Below are positions 7,075-13,172 of a stretch of 19,732 nucleotides of DNA, in pieces. The DNA comes from JAMCTM01 sp023473545 (GTDB lineage Bacteria; Patescibacteriota; Microgenomatia; Levybacterales; UBA12049): contig JAMCXO010000021.1 of the NCBI GenBank assembly GCA_023473545.1, positions 1 to 19,732 of the forward strand. Direction: 5' to 3'. The notes beneath the pieces are model-generated. The model was given only the letters and a program-made list of their open reading frames with translations, was not told the DNA's origin and did not search any database. Both the position numbers and the translations under genes were made by a program. How positions within the stretch are numbered: the first letter of the stretch is position 1; every line of letters begins with the position of its first letter.

Positions 7075-8403
7075 ATGGGCATGCATCAATCCGAGTATGG
7101 AATTCCTTTAGACGAAGGGTCGGCAACGATCCGCCGGGAGGAAAAAGACACGGTTCGTGTTAATGTTCGAAGGTATGAAGCCAGCGACTGTGCGCACGTG
7201 GTTAGAATTGCCTACCAAAACTTCGCTAAAAGCTACGCGCTATTTCCGGAAAATGTCGTCAATGCTTATAGAGAAGCTAATCGGGCGGCGGATTTGAAAG
7301 AAGCTGTAGACGCCGATGGGACAGAAGCATATGTGGCAGAATCAAATGGAAAAATAGTTGGATTCTATCTTGCCCGGTATAATCCGTATGTTCGAAGATC
7401 CCCCTCTGGGGAGCTTGAACTGCGAAGACTGCATGTTGATGTTTCTGCACAGAGAAACGGTATTGGCACAACGCTCTTTGACCATATTGATCAAAGAGCA
7501 AAAGATATACAGGTAACACAAATAGTTAGTCTCGCAAGCGGCAGTTCACGCCCGTTTTTTGAACATAAAGGATGGAGAGGAAGAACCACACTGCATCCAA
7601 TGGGAAAGCGGGGCACGGCCGCAATTGTCTTTGAAGCTCATAAATTAGTGATCCCGGAAGAAATACAATTACCCTTGGCACAGCCAACCCATATCGTTTA
7701 TGCCGGAGAAAACCCGTACAAAGAAGAATACATCAGAAACCTTACCGGTTTCCTGGATAGACAAATTCATTTCTATTCCGTTGGAACCGAAGAAAATCCT
7801 TACCCGGATGTATTAGAAGCCGCCCGGTCAAAAGCTTATTCGGTTAAAATTAGACCATCCGCAGGCGTTAATCCGCTTATTGTCGCCGGAGACACACGAA
7901 CCGATTTACTGATTCTTGCCGCGGGAAGTCAAACTCGATATATGTTAGCAAATCGAGGCAAGCCAAGTAATAATCCTGATCAAAGCATGCTGGATAATTT
8001 CAGGCTTCTTCTGCAATATGCCCGGGAAACGAATCGTCCCGCGGCCTATATTATAAGATCGGCAACATATATCCATTCTCCGCAAAATTACGAGGGGGAT
8101 ACCTACACAGAATCAGATGTATCTATCTGGCTATCAAGGGAGGGCCTGGAAGTACTCGCGACAGAACAGGGAGCGGAAACATACCGCCGGGAGGTCATCG
8201 GCAAATACAGTGTTGACCCTAATCAAATGGCGGCAGGATTTTCGTTACCTGTTTTTTTAGAAAGAGGATATGTCACAGGCATCAATGGCCATCCAATTGA
8301 TACCATTCCCCATAAAGATCGGGTATTGGAAAATGCCAAACATACCGCGCTTGTTGGAATTGACGGTTCCGCAATTAAAAAACAACTGGGATATTTACGT
8401 TAA
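7075..8403 (+). CDS. GNAT acetyltransferase fused to a Maf-like domain
   Basis: The N-terminal half (about residues 25-195) is a GNAT N-acetyltransferase domain. It has VRRYEASDCAHVVRIAY, EAYVAESNGKIVGFYLA and the acetyl-CoA motif LHVDVSAQRNGIGTTLFDHI (QRNGIG), then FFEHKGW. The C-terminal half (about residues 200-440) resembles Maf nucleotide pyrophosphatases: a strand plus loop (HIVYAGENPYKEEYIRN) where Maf has SASPRR, then ARSKAYSV (the conserved KA), VAGDTRTDLL (Maf ADT), NRGKPSNNPDQSMLDNFRLL (GKP block) and a late hydrophobic INGHPI segment. The SPRR phosphate-binding residues are replaced, so catalysis is uncertain. The first ATG is at 7075, but the -10 box ends at 7072, so the ATG at 7081 is the more likely translated start. 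The next gene overlaps by one base (TAATG). The domain fusion is a reading by eye; the GNAT half is surer than the Maf half. Confidence 0.75.
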   Translation: MGMHQSEYGIPLDEGSATIRREEKDTVRVNVRRYEASDCAHVVRIAYQNFAKSYALFPENVVNAYREANRAADLKEAVDADGTEAYVAESNGKIVGFYLARYNPYVRRSPSGELELRRLHVDVSAQRNGIGTTLFDHIDQRAKDIQVTQIVSLASGSSRPFFEHKGWRGRTTLHPMGKRGTAAIVFEAHKLVIPEEIQLPLAQPTHIVYAGENPYKEEYIRNLTGFLDRQIHFYSVGTEENPYPDVLEAARSKAYSVKIRPSAGVNPLIVAGDTRTDLLILAAGSQTRYMLANRGKPSNNPDQSMLDNFRLLLQYARETNRPAAYIIRSATYIHSPQNYEGDTYTESDVSIWLSREGLEVLATEQGAETYRREVIGKYSVDPNQMAAGFSLPVFLERGYVTGINGHPIDTIPHKDRVLENAKHTALVGIDGSAIKKQLGYLR

Positions 8404-8762
8404 TGTTACTTACAAAATCAATCCAAAAAACACCAACCGCCCGTGACGGCATCCGCATCTGCATTATGCGAAGAATTAAACCGGAGTTTGTCTTTGATAT
8501 ATGGATGCCGGCGCTCGCTCCTTCCGGTGAACTATTAAAATCTTATCACGATAAACAAATTACATGGAAAGACTATGAGAGGTTTTTTACAAAACAGGTG
8601 CTTAACAGACAGCAAAAATATCTGGATATTCTGCTTTCTATAGCGGAAAAGCACGTGGTAACAATTCTCTGCTGGGAAGAAACACCGGAAAAATGCCATC
8701 GGAGATTAGTGGCGCAGCGGATTCAAAAGCTGAATCCAAGTCTTACGATTAAATATCGGTAG
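8403..8762 (+). CDS. DUF488 family protein
   Basis: A 119-residue protein with the DUF488 layout. A short N-terminal strand with an Arg-rich turn (IMRRIKPEF) is followed by DIWMPALAPSGELLKSYHDKQITW (family pattern: W..LAPS..L...H....W) and DYERFFTKQVL. The C-terminal strand plus motif TILCWEETPEKCHRRLVAQRI matches the usual C...P..CHR..LA ending. Function of the family is not established. Its ATG overlaps the stop codon of the GNAT-Maf gene, so the two are translationally coupled and probably act together. It ends 1 bp from the convergent folA stop codon. Confidence 0.8.
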   Translation: MLLTKSIQKTPTARDGIRICIMRRIKPEFVFDIWMPALAPSGELLKSYHDKQITWKDYERFFTKQVLNRQQKYLDILLSIAEKHVVTILCWEETPEKCHRRLVAQRIQKLNPSLTIKYR

Positions 8763-8763
8763 T

Positions 8764-9279
8764 TTACTGTTTCTTAAGATTTAAAAAATTATAGACATAC
8801 TCTTTATATCTGCCTTCCTTTTTAAACGTAATCCTCTTAAATCCCGAATACTCCGGAAAGAACGTGTCCGCCCCGAAGTCGCCTTTCACAATAGTTAAAT
8901 AAAGCCTATCCGCTAATCCTTTCTCAATCGCCTGTTTGTAAATCTGCCCTCCGCCGATGATAAAAATTTCCTCATCATCTTTTCCTTGTTTTGCAAGGCC
9001 AATGGCTTGTTCAATAGAATTTGCTATAGAAACTTTAGTAGTTTTGAGTTTTGAGTTGTAATTTTGAATTTTAAATTTTGAATTTTGAGTTATTATGATG
9101 TTATAACGGTTGGGCAAAGGTTTGACAGGCAGGGATTCCCAGGTTTTACGGCCCATGATAACAGGATGGCCTTTTGTTAATCTTTTGAATCTTTGAAGAT
9201 CCTCAGGAATATGCCACAAAAGCTTATTATCTTTTCCTAAACCTCTTTTCTCGTCAAGCGCGGCAATAATACTTAACAT
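8764..9279 (-). CDS. folA: Dihydrofolate reductase
   Basis: Reduces dihydrofolate, the by-product of ThyA, to tetrahydrofolate with NADPH. Typical blocks: LSIIAALDEKRGLGKDNKLLWHIPEDLQRFK (active-site loop and acidic residue), HPVIMGRKTWESLP, LPNRYNIIIT, then IFIIGGGQIYKQAI and the C-terminal LYLTIVKGDFGADTFFPE. Between the NIIIT strand and VSIANSIEQAI there is an inserted Gln/Asn/Ser/Lys-rich stretch of about 16 residues encoded by the heptamer array at 9042-9089. It sits in a loop that varies in the family, so activity is probably kept. It is the last gene of the dcd-tmk-(dcd-like)-thyA-folA operon and starts 3 nt after the thyA stop. Confidence 0.96.
   Translation of the reverse strand: MLSIIAALDEKRGLGKDNKLLWHIPEDLQRFKRLTKGHPVIMGRKTWESLPVKPLPNRYNIIITQNSKFKIQNYNSKLKTTKVSIANSIEQAIGLAKQGKDDEEIFIIGGGQIYKQAIEKGLADRLYLTIVKGDFGADTFFPEYSGFKRITFKKEGRYKEYVYNFLNLKKQ
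9042..9089. repeat. Heptamer array inside folA
   Basis: On the plus strand: TTTTGAG, TTTTGAG, a 6-bp unit TTGTAA (9056-9061), then TTTTGAA, TTTTAAA, TTTTGAA, TTTTGAG. Six heptamers plus one hexamer total 48 bp, a multiple of three. Confidence 0.9.
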
Positions 9280-9282
9280 TTT

Positions 9283-10287
9283 TTATCCTGCCATCCCGCC
9301 GGTTTTTGGATCATAGAGCCCCCCGGCAACAGTCAGCTCTGCTTTTATCATCGGGTGGGGATCGTAGTTTTCAAGCGTTACATACTCCGGCTTAAACTCA
9401 TCAAGGGTTTTGAAATCATGGTTAAATGAAACGGTTGGAAAGGGACGCGGCTTGCGTTTTAGCTGTTCCTTAACCTGCTCAACGTGATTACCGTAAACAT
9501 GCACGTCGCCGAATGTATGGATAAACTCTCCCGGCTCAAGACGGGCAATATGAGCCAAAATCATGGTCAAAAGGGCGTAGCTTGCGATATTAAACGGTAC
9601 GCCCAAAAATAAATCCGCGCTTCTTTGGTAAAGCTGCAGAGATAATCTGCCGTTTCTATTTGAAATCTGATACATGTTGTGGCAAATTGGGAACCTCGAC
9701 GCGTCTTCGTTAGCCGCCATTGTGTACAAATATTCAGGATTCCAGGAGGTAACAATTAAGTTTTTCGCGTCCGGATCATCCTTTAGCTCCCGCAATACCC
9801 ATTTTAACTGATCTATGGTCCTTCCTTTCCTGCGGGTTGGCCAGCTTCTCCACATTTCTCCATAAATTCGCGGTAAATTCCCCCATTTTTTGGCAAAGTC
9901 TCCGTCATCTTCTATTTTTTGAATAAATTCCTCTTTCGTTAAAACTTTTTGCTTTTGAACCGTGGTTTTGGGTTTTGCGCTTTGATTCTTAAGATATATT
10001 TTATACGGGTAGTCATCCCAAATATGCACGTTGTTATCAACCAGATATTTGATATTCGTCCGGCCGGACATAAACCAGTAAAGCTCGCCAACAACCCCTT
10101 TCCAGTAAACCTTCTTTGTCGTCAAAAGCGGAAAGGTTTTTGAAAGATCGTACCGGGTTTGGCGCCCAAAAAGGCTGTAAAGCTTGATATTGGTGCCCCT
10201 GTCTATTTTCGGTATACCATGCTCCAGCGCTTCTTTAAGAAGATTGAGATATTGGTACTCCGGATGTTTCCCGTCGGCTTTCACCAT
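9283..10287 (-). CDS. thyA: Thymidylate synthase (ThyA type)
   Basis: Makes dTMP from dUMP using methylene-tetrahydrofolate. The catalytic Cys202 is in SRFPICHNMYQ; around it are RSADLFLGVPFNIASYALL (dUMP binding), then HTFGDVHVYGNHVEQ. N-terminal blocks DRGTNIKLYSLFGRQTRYDL and FPLLTTKKVYWKGVVGELYW are intact. At 334 residues it is longer than E. coli ThyA (264). Part of the excess is a Lys/Gln-rich insertion near residues 95-115, encoded by 7-bp repeats just before LTKEEFIQKI. The ATG at 10287 has no proper Shine-Dalgarno site; an AGG directly abuts it. It follows the dcd-like gene by 40 bp and precedes folA by 3 bp. Confidence 0.96.
   Translation of the reverse strand: MVKADGKHPEYQYLNLLKEALEHGIPKIDRGTNIKLYSLFGRQTRYDLSKTFPLLTTKKVYWKGVVGELYWFMSGRTNIKYLVDNNVHIWDDYPYKIYLKNQSAKPKTTVQKQKVLTKEEFIQKIEDDGDFAKKWGNLPRIYGEMWRSWPTRRKGRTIDQLKWVLRELKDDPDAKNLIVTSWNPEYLYTMAANEDASRFPICHNMYQISNRNGRLSLQLYQRSADLFLGVPFNIASYALLTMILAHIARLEPGEFIHTFGDVHVYGNHVEQVKEQLKRKPRPFPTVSFNHDFKTLDEFKPEYVTLENYDPHPMIKAELTVAGGLYDPKTGGMAG
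9946..9986. repeat. Degenerate heptamer array inside thyA
   Basis: Units in 7-bp phase: TTTTTGC, TTTTGAA, a 6-bp unit CCGTGG (9960-9965), then TTTTGGG, TTTTGCG, CTTTGAT. Same layout as the folA array, with one hexamer in the middle. Confidence 0.75.
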
Positions 10288-10290
10288 CCT

Positions 10291-10319
10291 ACAATAACAG
10301 AGTTTTAAAAACTATGCAA
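10291..10319 (-). promoter_or_regulatory. Possible internal promoter before thyA
   Basis: Minus-strand TTGCAT (10314-10319), 17-bp spacer, TATTGT (10291-10296). The expected start point falls at the GTG second codon of thyA, so a leaderless product would begin one residue later. The -10 match is only 4 of 6. Confidence 0.25.
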
Positions 10320-10327
10320 TCAATATT

Positions 10328-10972
10328 TTAGACCTGTTTTTCTTTTTTTGTAGTGGTAACCCGTCCGCCCTGCCACTGGCCGCGGTACCTGCTTCCCCGG
10401 CCCTTTACTTCGTGAAACAAAATATGGGCAAACCGCGCCCCCATTTCGATTTCAACATTTATCGGCCCTTCGTTTTTCAATCCGAAGGTTAGTTCTCCGG
10501 AATATCCGGGCGCGACCGCTCCTGTGCGCAAAAATAAACCGGATCTAAAAGTGGTGGTTCTCGGCAAAATGACTGCCGATAAATTAAGCGGCAGGTTTAT
10601 TTTTTCAATCGTCTTAACCAGAAAAAATTCCCCCGGTTTAATTATAATAGCATTTAAGTGCTTACTTTCAGGATTCGTTTTTTTAACTTTTGAGTTTTGG
10701 GCTGTATTTTTGACTTTTGACTTTTGCCTGCCCGCCGAAGCCTTAGCGAAGGCGGGACTTTTGACTTCTTTTTTGTATTCCGCGATCAATTCAATACCTG
10801 CTGTATGACGCTCTGTTACTCCCAGAAACGCCTTCCCCGAAATTTTATAAACCTCCCCCAGCCGCAGATCAAACCCCGCGCCTTCGGGGTTGGTCAATTC
10901 GCGCTCAGACAAATTCTCAACCAATTTTTGCGTCTTAACCAGTTCCAGCAATTTTTTAGGTCCTAAAATCAT
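10328..10972 (-). CDS. dCTP deaminase/dUTPase-family protein, divergent paralog
   Basis: The trimeric Dcd/Dut fold is recognisable: GFDLRLGEVYKISG near residue 33, IIIKPGEFFLVKTIEKINLP, SAVILPRTTTFRSGLFLRTGAVAPGYSGELTFGLKN and the final GARFAHILFHEV. By eye, the position of the deaminase Glu (LE.xN in Dcd) is Gly here (LTFGLKN). The Asp usual in TA..IDPG of Dcd or GVIDxDY of dUTPase is Ala (GAVAPGY). It is therefore unlikely to be a standard dCTP deaminase; it could be a divergent dUTPase or a non-catalytic partner of the other Dcd. About 30 residues around 70-100 are repeat-encoded (KSPAFAKASAGRQKSKVKN and following). It lies between tmk and thyA, where a dUTP-to-dUMP step would fit. Confidence 0.75.
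   Translation of the reverse strand: MILGPKKLLELVKTQKLVENLSERELTNPEGAGFDLRLGEVYKISGKAFLGVTERHTAGIELIAEYKKEVKSPAFAKASAGRQKSKVKNTAQNSKVKKTNPESKHLNAIIIKPGEFFLVKTIEKINLPLNLSAVILPRTTTFRSGLFLRTGAVAPGYSGELTFGLKNEGPINVEIEMGARFAHILFHEVKGRGSRYRGQWQGGRVTTTKKEKQV
10681..10765. repeat. Composite repeat inside the dcd-like gene: heptamers plus palindrome
   Basis: Plus-strand units TTTTAAC, TTTTGAG, TTTTGGG, a 6-bp unit CTGTAT (10702-10707), TTTTGAC, TTTTGAC, TTTTGCC. Then comes an inverted repeat 10731-10756 (CCCGCC against GGCGGG, with inner GCCTT-AGCG-AAGGC), then TTTTGAC at 10759-10765. The same composite order occurs in zwf. Confidence 0.9.
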
Positions 10973-11018
10973 AACTTAGAAACGGCGGTTTGGAAATCTA
11001 TGCTTATAAGCTTTAAGA

Positions 11019-11696
11019 TTAATTTTGAATCATCTGAATAATCTCTCCTGTCACTTCTTCGGATGATTTCTCTCCGTTGATAACCGTAATCTCATTCTTA
11101 AACCGCTCGGAAAGCCAGTCGTATCCTCCGATTAGTTTTTCCAATTTTTGTCTGTCCTCATAAATTTCTCTCTTGTCCCTTTTAGCCAGGATCCGGCGCA
11201 TGGCGCTGTCTATTCCAATTCTTAAATAAAACGTGCGGTCAGGCACTGTAAACTGATGATACATGGATAAAATAGACTGGGAAACTAAAAGCTGATCCGC
11301 GATTTTATAGTCATAGCTGTCATGCGTTCTATCCAATATTCCGTAAACAACCGCCGAGAAAAAACAGCGGTCGCTGATGACCACGTCTCCTCTTTTGAGA
11401 GAAGGCAGAACAACCTCCTCGTGATGGATCATCCGATCCGCGGAAAACAAATACTGCAGGGCAGCCGATGGCATCTTGACTTTGCCCCTCAAAACCTTCT
11501 GGATTAAATCGCCGATCAGTCCTTCCTTGCGGGGCTCCCGGGTGCAAACAACAACCCTGCCAAAAGCCTCAAAATACTCCTTAAGCCTTCCAACCTGGGT
11601 TGTTTTGCCGGCGCCGTCTATTCCCTCTAAGGCAATATATAATCCCTTCTGCCTATTTCTTTTTAAATCAATATCAAACGAAACGCGGTAATTCAT
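11019..11696 (-). CDS. tmk: Thymidylate kinase
   Basis: Phosphorylates dTMP to dTDP. P-loop IALEGIDGAGKTTQ at residues 18-31, then VVVCTREPRKEGLIGDLI (TREP motif), ADRMIH, and the DR(Y/F) substrate motif as VVISDRCFFSAVVYG. Then come PDRTFYLRIGIDSAMRRI and a LID-like RDKREIYEDRQKL. 225 residues is normal. The ATG overlaps the dcd stop codon by four bases (ATGA), so the two are coupled. A stretch of N-terminal sequence before the P-loop (MNYRVSFDIDLKRNRQKG) is slightly longer than usual. No repeat insertion is seen. Confidence 0.95.
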   Translation of the reverse strand: MNYRVSFDIDLKRNRQKGLYIALEGIDGAGKTTQVGRLKEYFEAFGRVVVCTREPRKEGLIGDLIQKVLRGKVKMPSAALQYLFSADRMIHHEEVVLPSLKRGDVVISDRCFFSAVVYGILDRTHDSYDYKIADQLLVSQSILSMYHQFTVPDRTFYLRIGIDSAMRRILAKRDKREIYEDRQKLEKLIGGYDWLSERFKNEITVINGEKSSEEVTGEIIQMIQN

Positions 11697-12262
11697 CTCT
11701 CTTGGTGTATCTTAGATTCCTGCGGACTTTTCTGAAAGACATACTTGGCGTTTTTTTTCGCGGCATAGGGAACTTGAGATTCCGAAGACAATTCTTCAAA
11801 GGTCATGGCGCAGATTCTCATTCCCATTTTTAAACTGATTGCCATGCGTCCCAGATTCCCAAGCTCCAAAACCGGATTACCGTCCCATCCCGGGTCAAAG
11901 ATCGAAGCGGTTGAGTGAACAACCAGCCCAAGCCTGCCAAGGGAAGAACGGCCCTCCAAACGCCCCATTAAGTCGCTGGCTATTCTCACCGACTCAAGGG
12001 TTGCCGCCAACACAAAATCTCCGGGCTGCATGATAAAATTTTCTTCTTCCGTAAGTTTAATGACCTTGGTAATTTCCCTGCTGTAGTCTTTCTTGGAAGG
12101 ATCTATGTACGGATAGCGGCTGTAATCAAAAACCCTAAAGGTGCCGCCCAGTCTCAGATCCACCGAGCATGAACCAAGCTGGGATTCCAGATCAAGCTTC
12201 GGCGTAATTTTTATTCTGCCCGATTTAATTGCCTTTTTAATATCCCTATCCGACAAAACCAT
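11693..12262 (-). CDS. dcd: dCTP deaminase
   Basis: Deaminates dCTP to dUTP (or to dUMP in bifunctional forms), the entry to dTMP synthesis. Blocks: MVLSDRDIKKAIKSGRI, LGSCSVDLRLGGTFRVFDY, IMQPGDFVLAATLESV, then LMGRLEGRSSLGRLGLVVHSTASIFDPGWDG, LELGNLGRMAISLKMGMRICAMTFEEL and the C-terminal AKKNAKY. The catalytic Glu in LELGN is present. The VHSTA form resembles bifunctional enzymes and the DPGW form E. coli Dcd, so whether it also removes pyrophosphate cannot be told here. First gene of the thymidylate operon; its ATG at 12262 lies 6 nt after a TATAAT box. Confidence 0.95.
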   Translation of the reverse strand: MVLSDRDIKKAIKSGRIKITPKLDLESQLGSCSVDLRLGGTFRVFDYSRYPYIDPSKKDYSREITKVIKLTEEENFIMQPGDFVLAATLESVRIASDLMGRLEGRSSLGRLGLVVHSTASIFDPGWDGNPVLELGNLGRMAISLKMGMRICAMTFEELSSESQVPYAAKKNAKYVFQKSPQESKIHQER

Positions 12263-12267
12263 AAGCT

Positions 12268-12276
12268 ATTATACCA
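12268..12276 (-). promoter_or_regulatory. Extended -10 promoter of the thymidylate operon, leaderless
   Basis: Minus-strand TGGTATAAT (extended -10; TATAAT at 12268-12273) with no good -35. The expected start point is at 12261-12262, the dcd start codon. It is squeezed between dcd and the end of the AbiEii-type gene. Confidence 0.55.
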
Positions 12277-12930
12277 TTACTCAACCGCTTTTAATCCCAC
12301 TTCTTTTGCTTTCTCGCGGAAAAATGACTTCAGCTGTCCAAGGGTTAAGGGCTTTATCATGGGAGGCAAAAAATCAAAATCTTCAACCTTTAAAAAATCC
12401 GAACCTAAAAAAATCGGCTCTATTTTCATTCTAAATTTTATTCTTACTCCCTCTATCAAATCCCACACGGTAAATTTCTTCAGAAGAAAATATAAATCAA
12501 CAAAATCTTTTATGGTGGTTCTCTGTATAACAGTCAGCAATTTATTGACAGCAATGTCTGTAAGGCTATCTATCTTTATCCCATTTATAATTTTACTTTC
12601 CTTAAGGTGTTTATACGGATAATGACCAAAATCAACCTTTAGAACCTCCTTGTTTTTAAAGGTCAGCATCGCAATATAAACTACCTGATGAAATTCCCAG
12701 GTAAAAGTAAAATTGTATTTTCTCTGCCATTGTTCAATAATAGCCAATAACCCCGCCTCATTAATTTTTTTATCGGTAAAAAAATCCAGATCCTCCGAAT
12801 AGCGATGTTTAAGATAAAAGGCACCTAGCGCGGTACCGCCTGTGAAGTAAAATTCACTGAAAAATGGCTCTTTTTTTACCTCATCCAAAATACTTTGCTG
12901 TTTTTGAGTGAGGACATGTATTTTCCCCAT
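12277..12930 (-). CDS. AbiEii/AbiGii-type nucleotidyltransferase (toxin-like)
   Basis: A 217-residue member of the nucleotidyltransferase superfamily found as the toxin half of AbiE-type systems. The catalytic region is clear: FYFTGGTALGAFYLKHRYSEDLDFF (GG..L....R.S.DLDF) in the first 55 residues, then a third strand with VLKVDFGHYPY and a helical DSLTDIAVNKLLTVIQRTTIKDFVDLYFLL, as is usual for the family. A Shine-Dalgarno-like GGAG lies 8 nt before the ATG at 12930. It overlaps the small upstream gene by 55 bp. The pair looks more AT-rich than the flanking housekeeping genes, consistent with transfer, though this was not measured. Confidence 0.88.
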   Translation of the reverse strand: MGKIHVLTQKQQSILDEVKKEPFFSEFYFTGGTALGAFYLKHRYSEDLDFFTDKKINEAGLLAIIEQWQRKYNFTFTWEFHQVVYIAMLTFKNKEVLKVDFGHYPYKHLKESKIINGIKIDSLTDIAVNKLLTVIQRTTIKDFVDLYFLLKKFTVWDLIEGVRIKFRMKIEPIFLGSDFLKVEDFDFLPPMIKPLTLGQLKSFFREKAKEVGLKAVE

Positions 12931-13118
12931 ATTAAAAGCTCCAAAAGTCTTTTTCTAACCGGAAACAAATCCAGCTTATCCCAATATTTCTTAACCTCCG
13001 AAAGCCTGATCTTTTGGCCCTTGTCCGGGCCGTAGTTGATCATCCGCTCCAAGATAAGAATTCTTCCTTTTTCGGTTTTCTCAAGCTCCTTTTTGTCGTA
13101 GTCCCACAAATTACCCAT
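12876..13118 (-). CDS. Small protein paired with the AbiEii-type gene (possible antitoxin partner)
   Basis: 80 residues, starting at ATG 13118, beginning NLWDYDKKELEKTEKGRILILERMINYG and continuing SEVKKYWDKLDLFPVRKRLLELLIWG. It resembles the small WDYD...RMINYG...YWDKL proteins that I recall lying directly upstream of AbiEii-type genes; I cannot name the family with confidence. Its 3' end overlaps the nucleotidyltransferase gene by 55 bp, so they must be co-expressed. No helix-turn-helix is obvious. A TAAACT element six bases before the ATG may be its -10 box, which would again make it leaderless. Confidence 0.65.
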   Translation of the reverse strand: MGNLWDYDKKELEKTEKGRILILERMINYGPDKGQKIRLSEVKKYWDKLDLFPVRKRLLELLIWGKYMSSLKNSKVFWMR

Positions 13119-13135
13119 AGATAAAGTTTACCATA

Positions 13136-13165
13136 TTGACAATCATAAATCTATTCCACTATTAT
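13136..13165 (+). promoter_or_regulatory. Promoter of the cohesin/dockerin cluster
   Basis: Perfect -35 TTGACA (13136-13141), 18-bp spacer, TATTAT (13160-13165). A TATAAT three bases further on would need a 21-bp spacer. The -10 area is a 12-bp palindrome CTATTATAATAG. Predicted leader is about 50 nt. Confidence 0.55.
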
Positions 13166-13172
13166 AATAGAG

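Noticed and set aside
9042..9089. Repeat arrays as a CRISPR array
   Set aside because: Units are 7 bp with no unique spacers, and no cas gene is present in the window.
8764..10972. Repeat insertions as gene-breaking frameshifts in folA, thyA and the dcd-like gene
   Set aside because: Reading frames continue through the inserts into conserved C-terminal motifs in each case.
30..12262. Alternative genetic code with TGA read as an amino acid (Gracilibacteria/SR1)
   Set aside because: TGA ends zwf and dcd exactly where the families end, and no in-frame TGA is needed in any gene.
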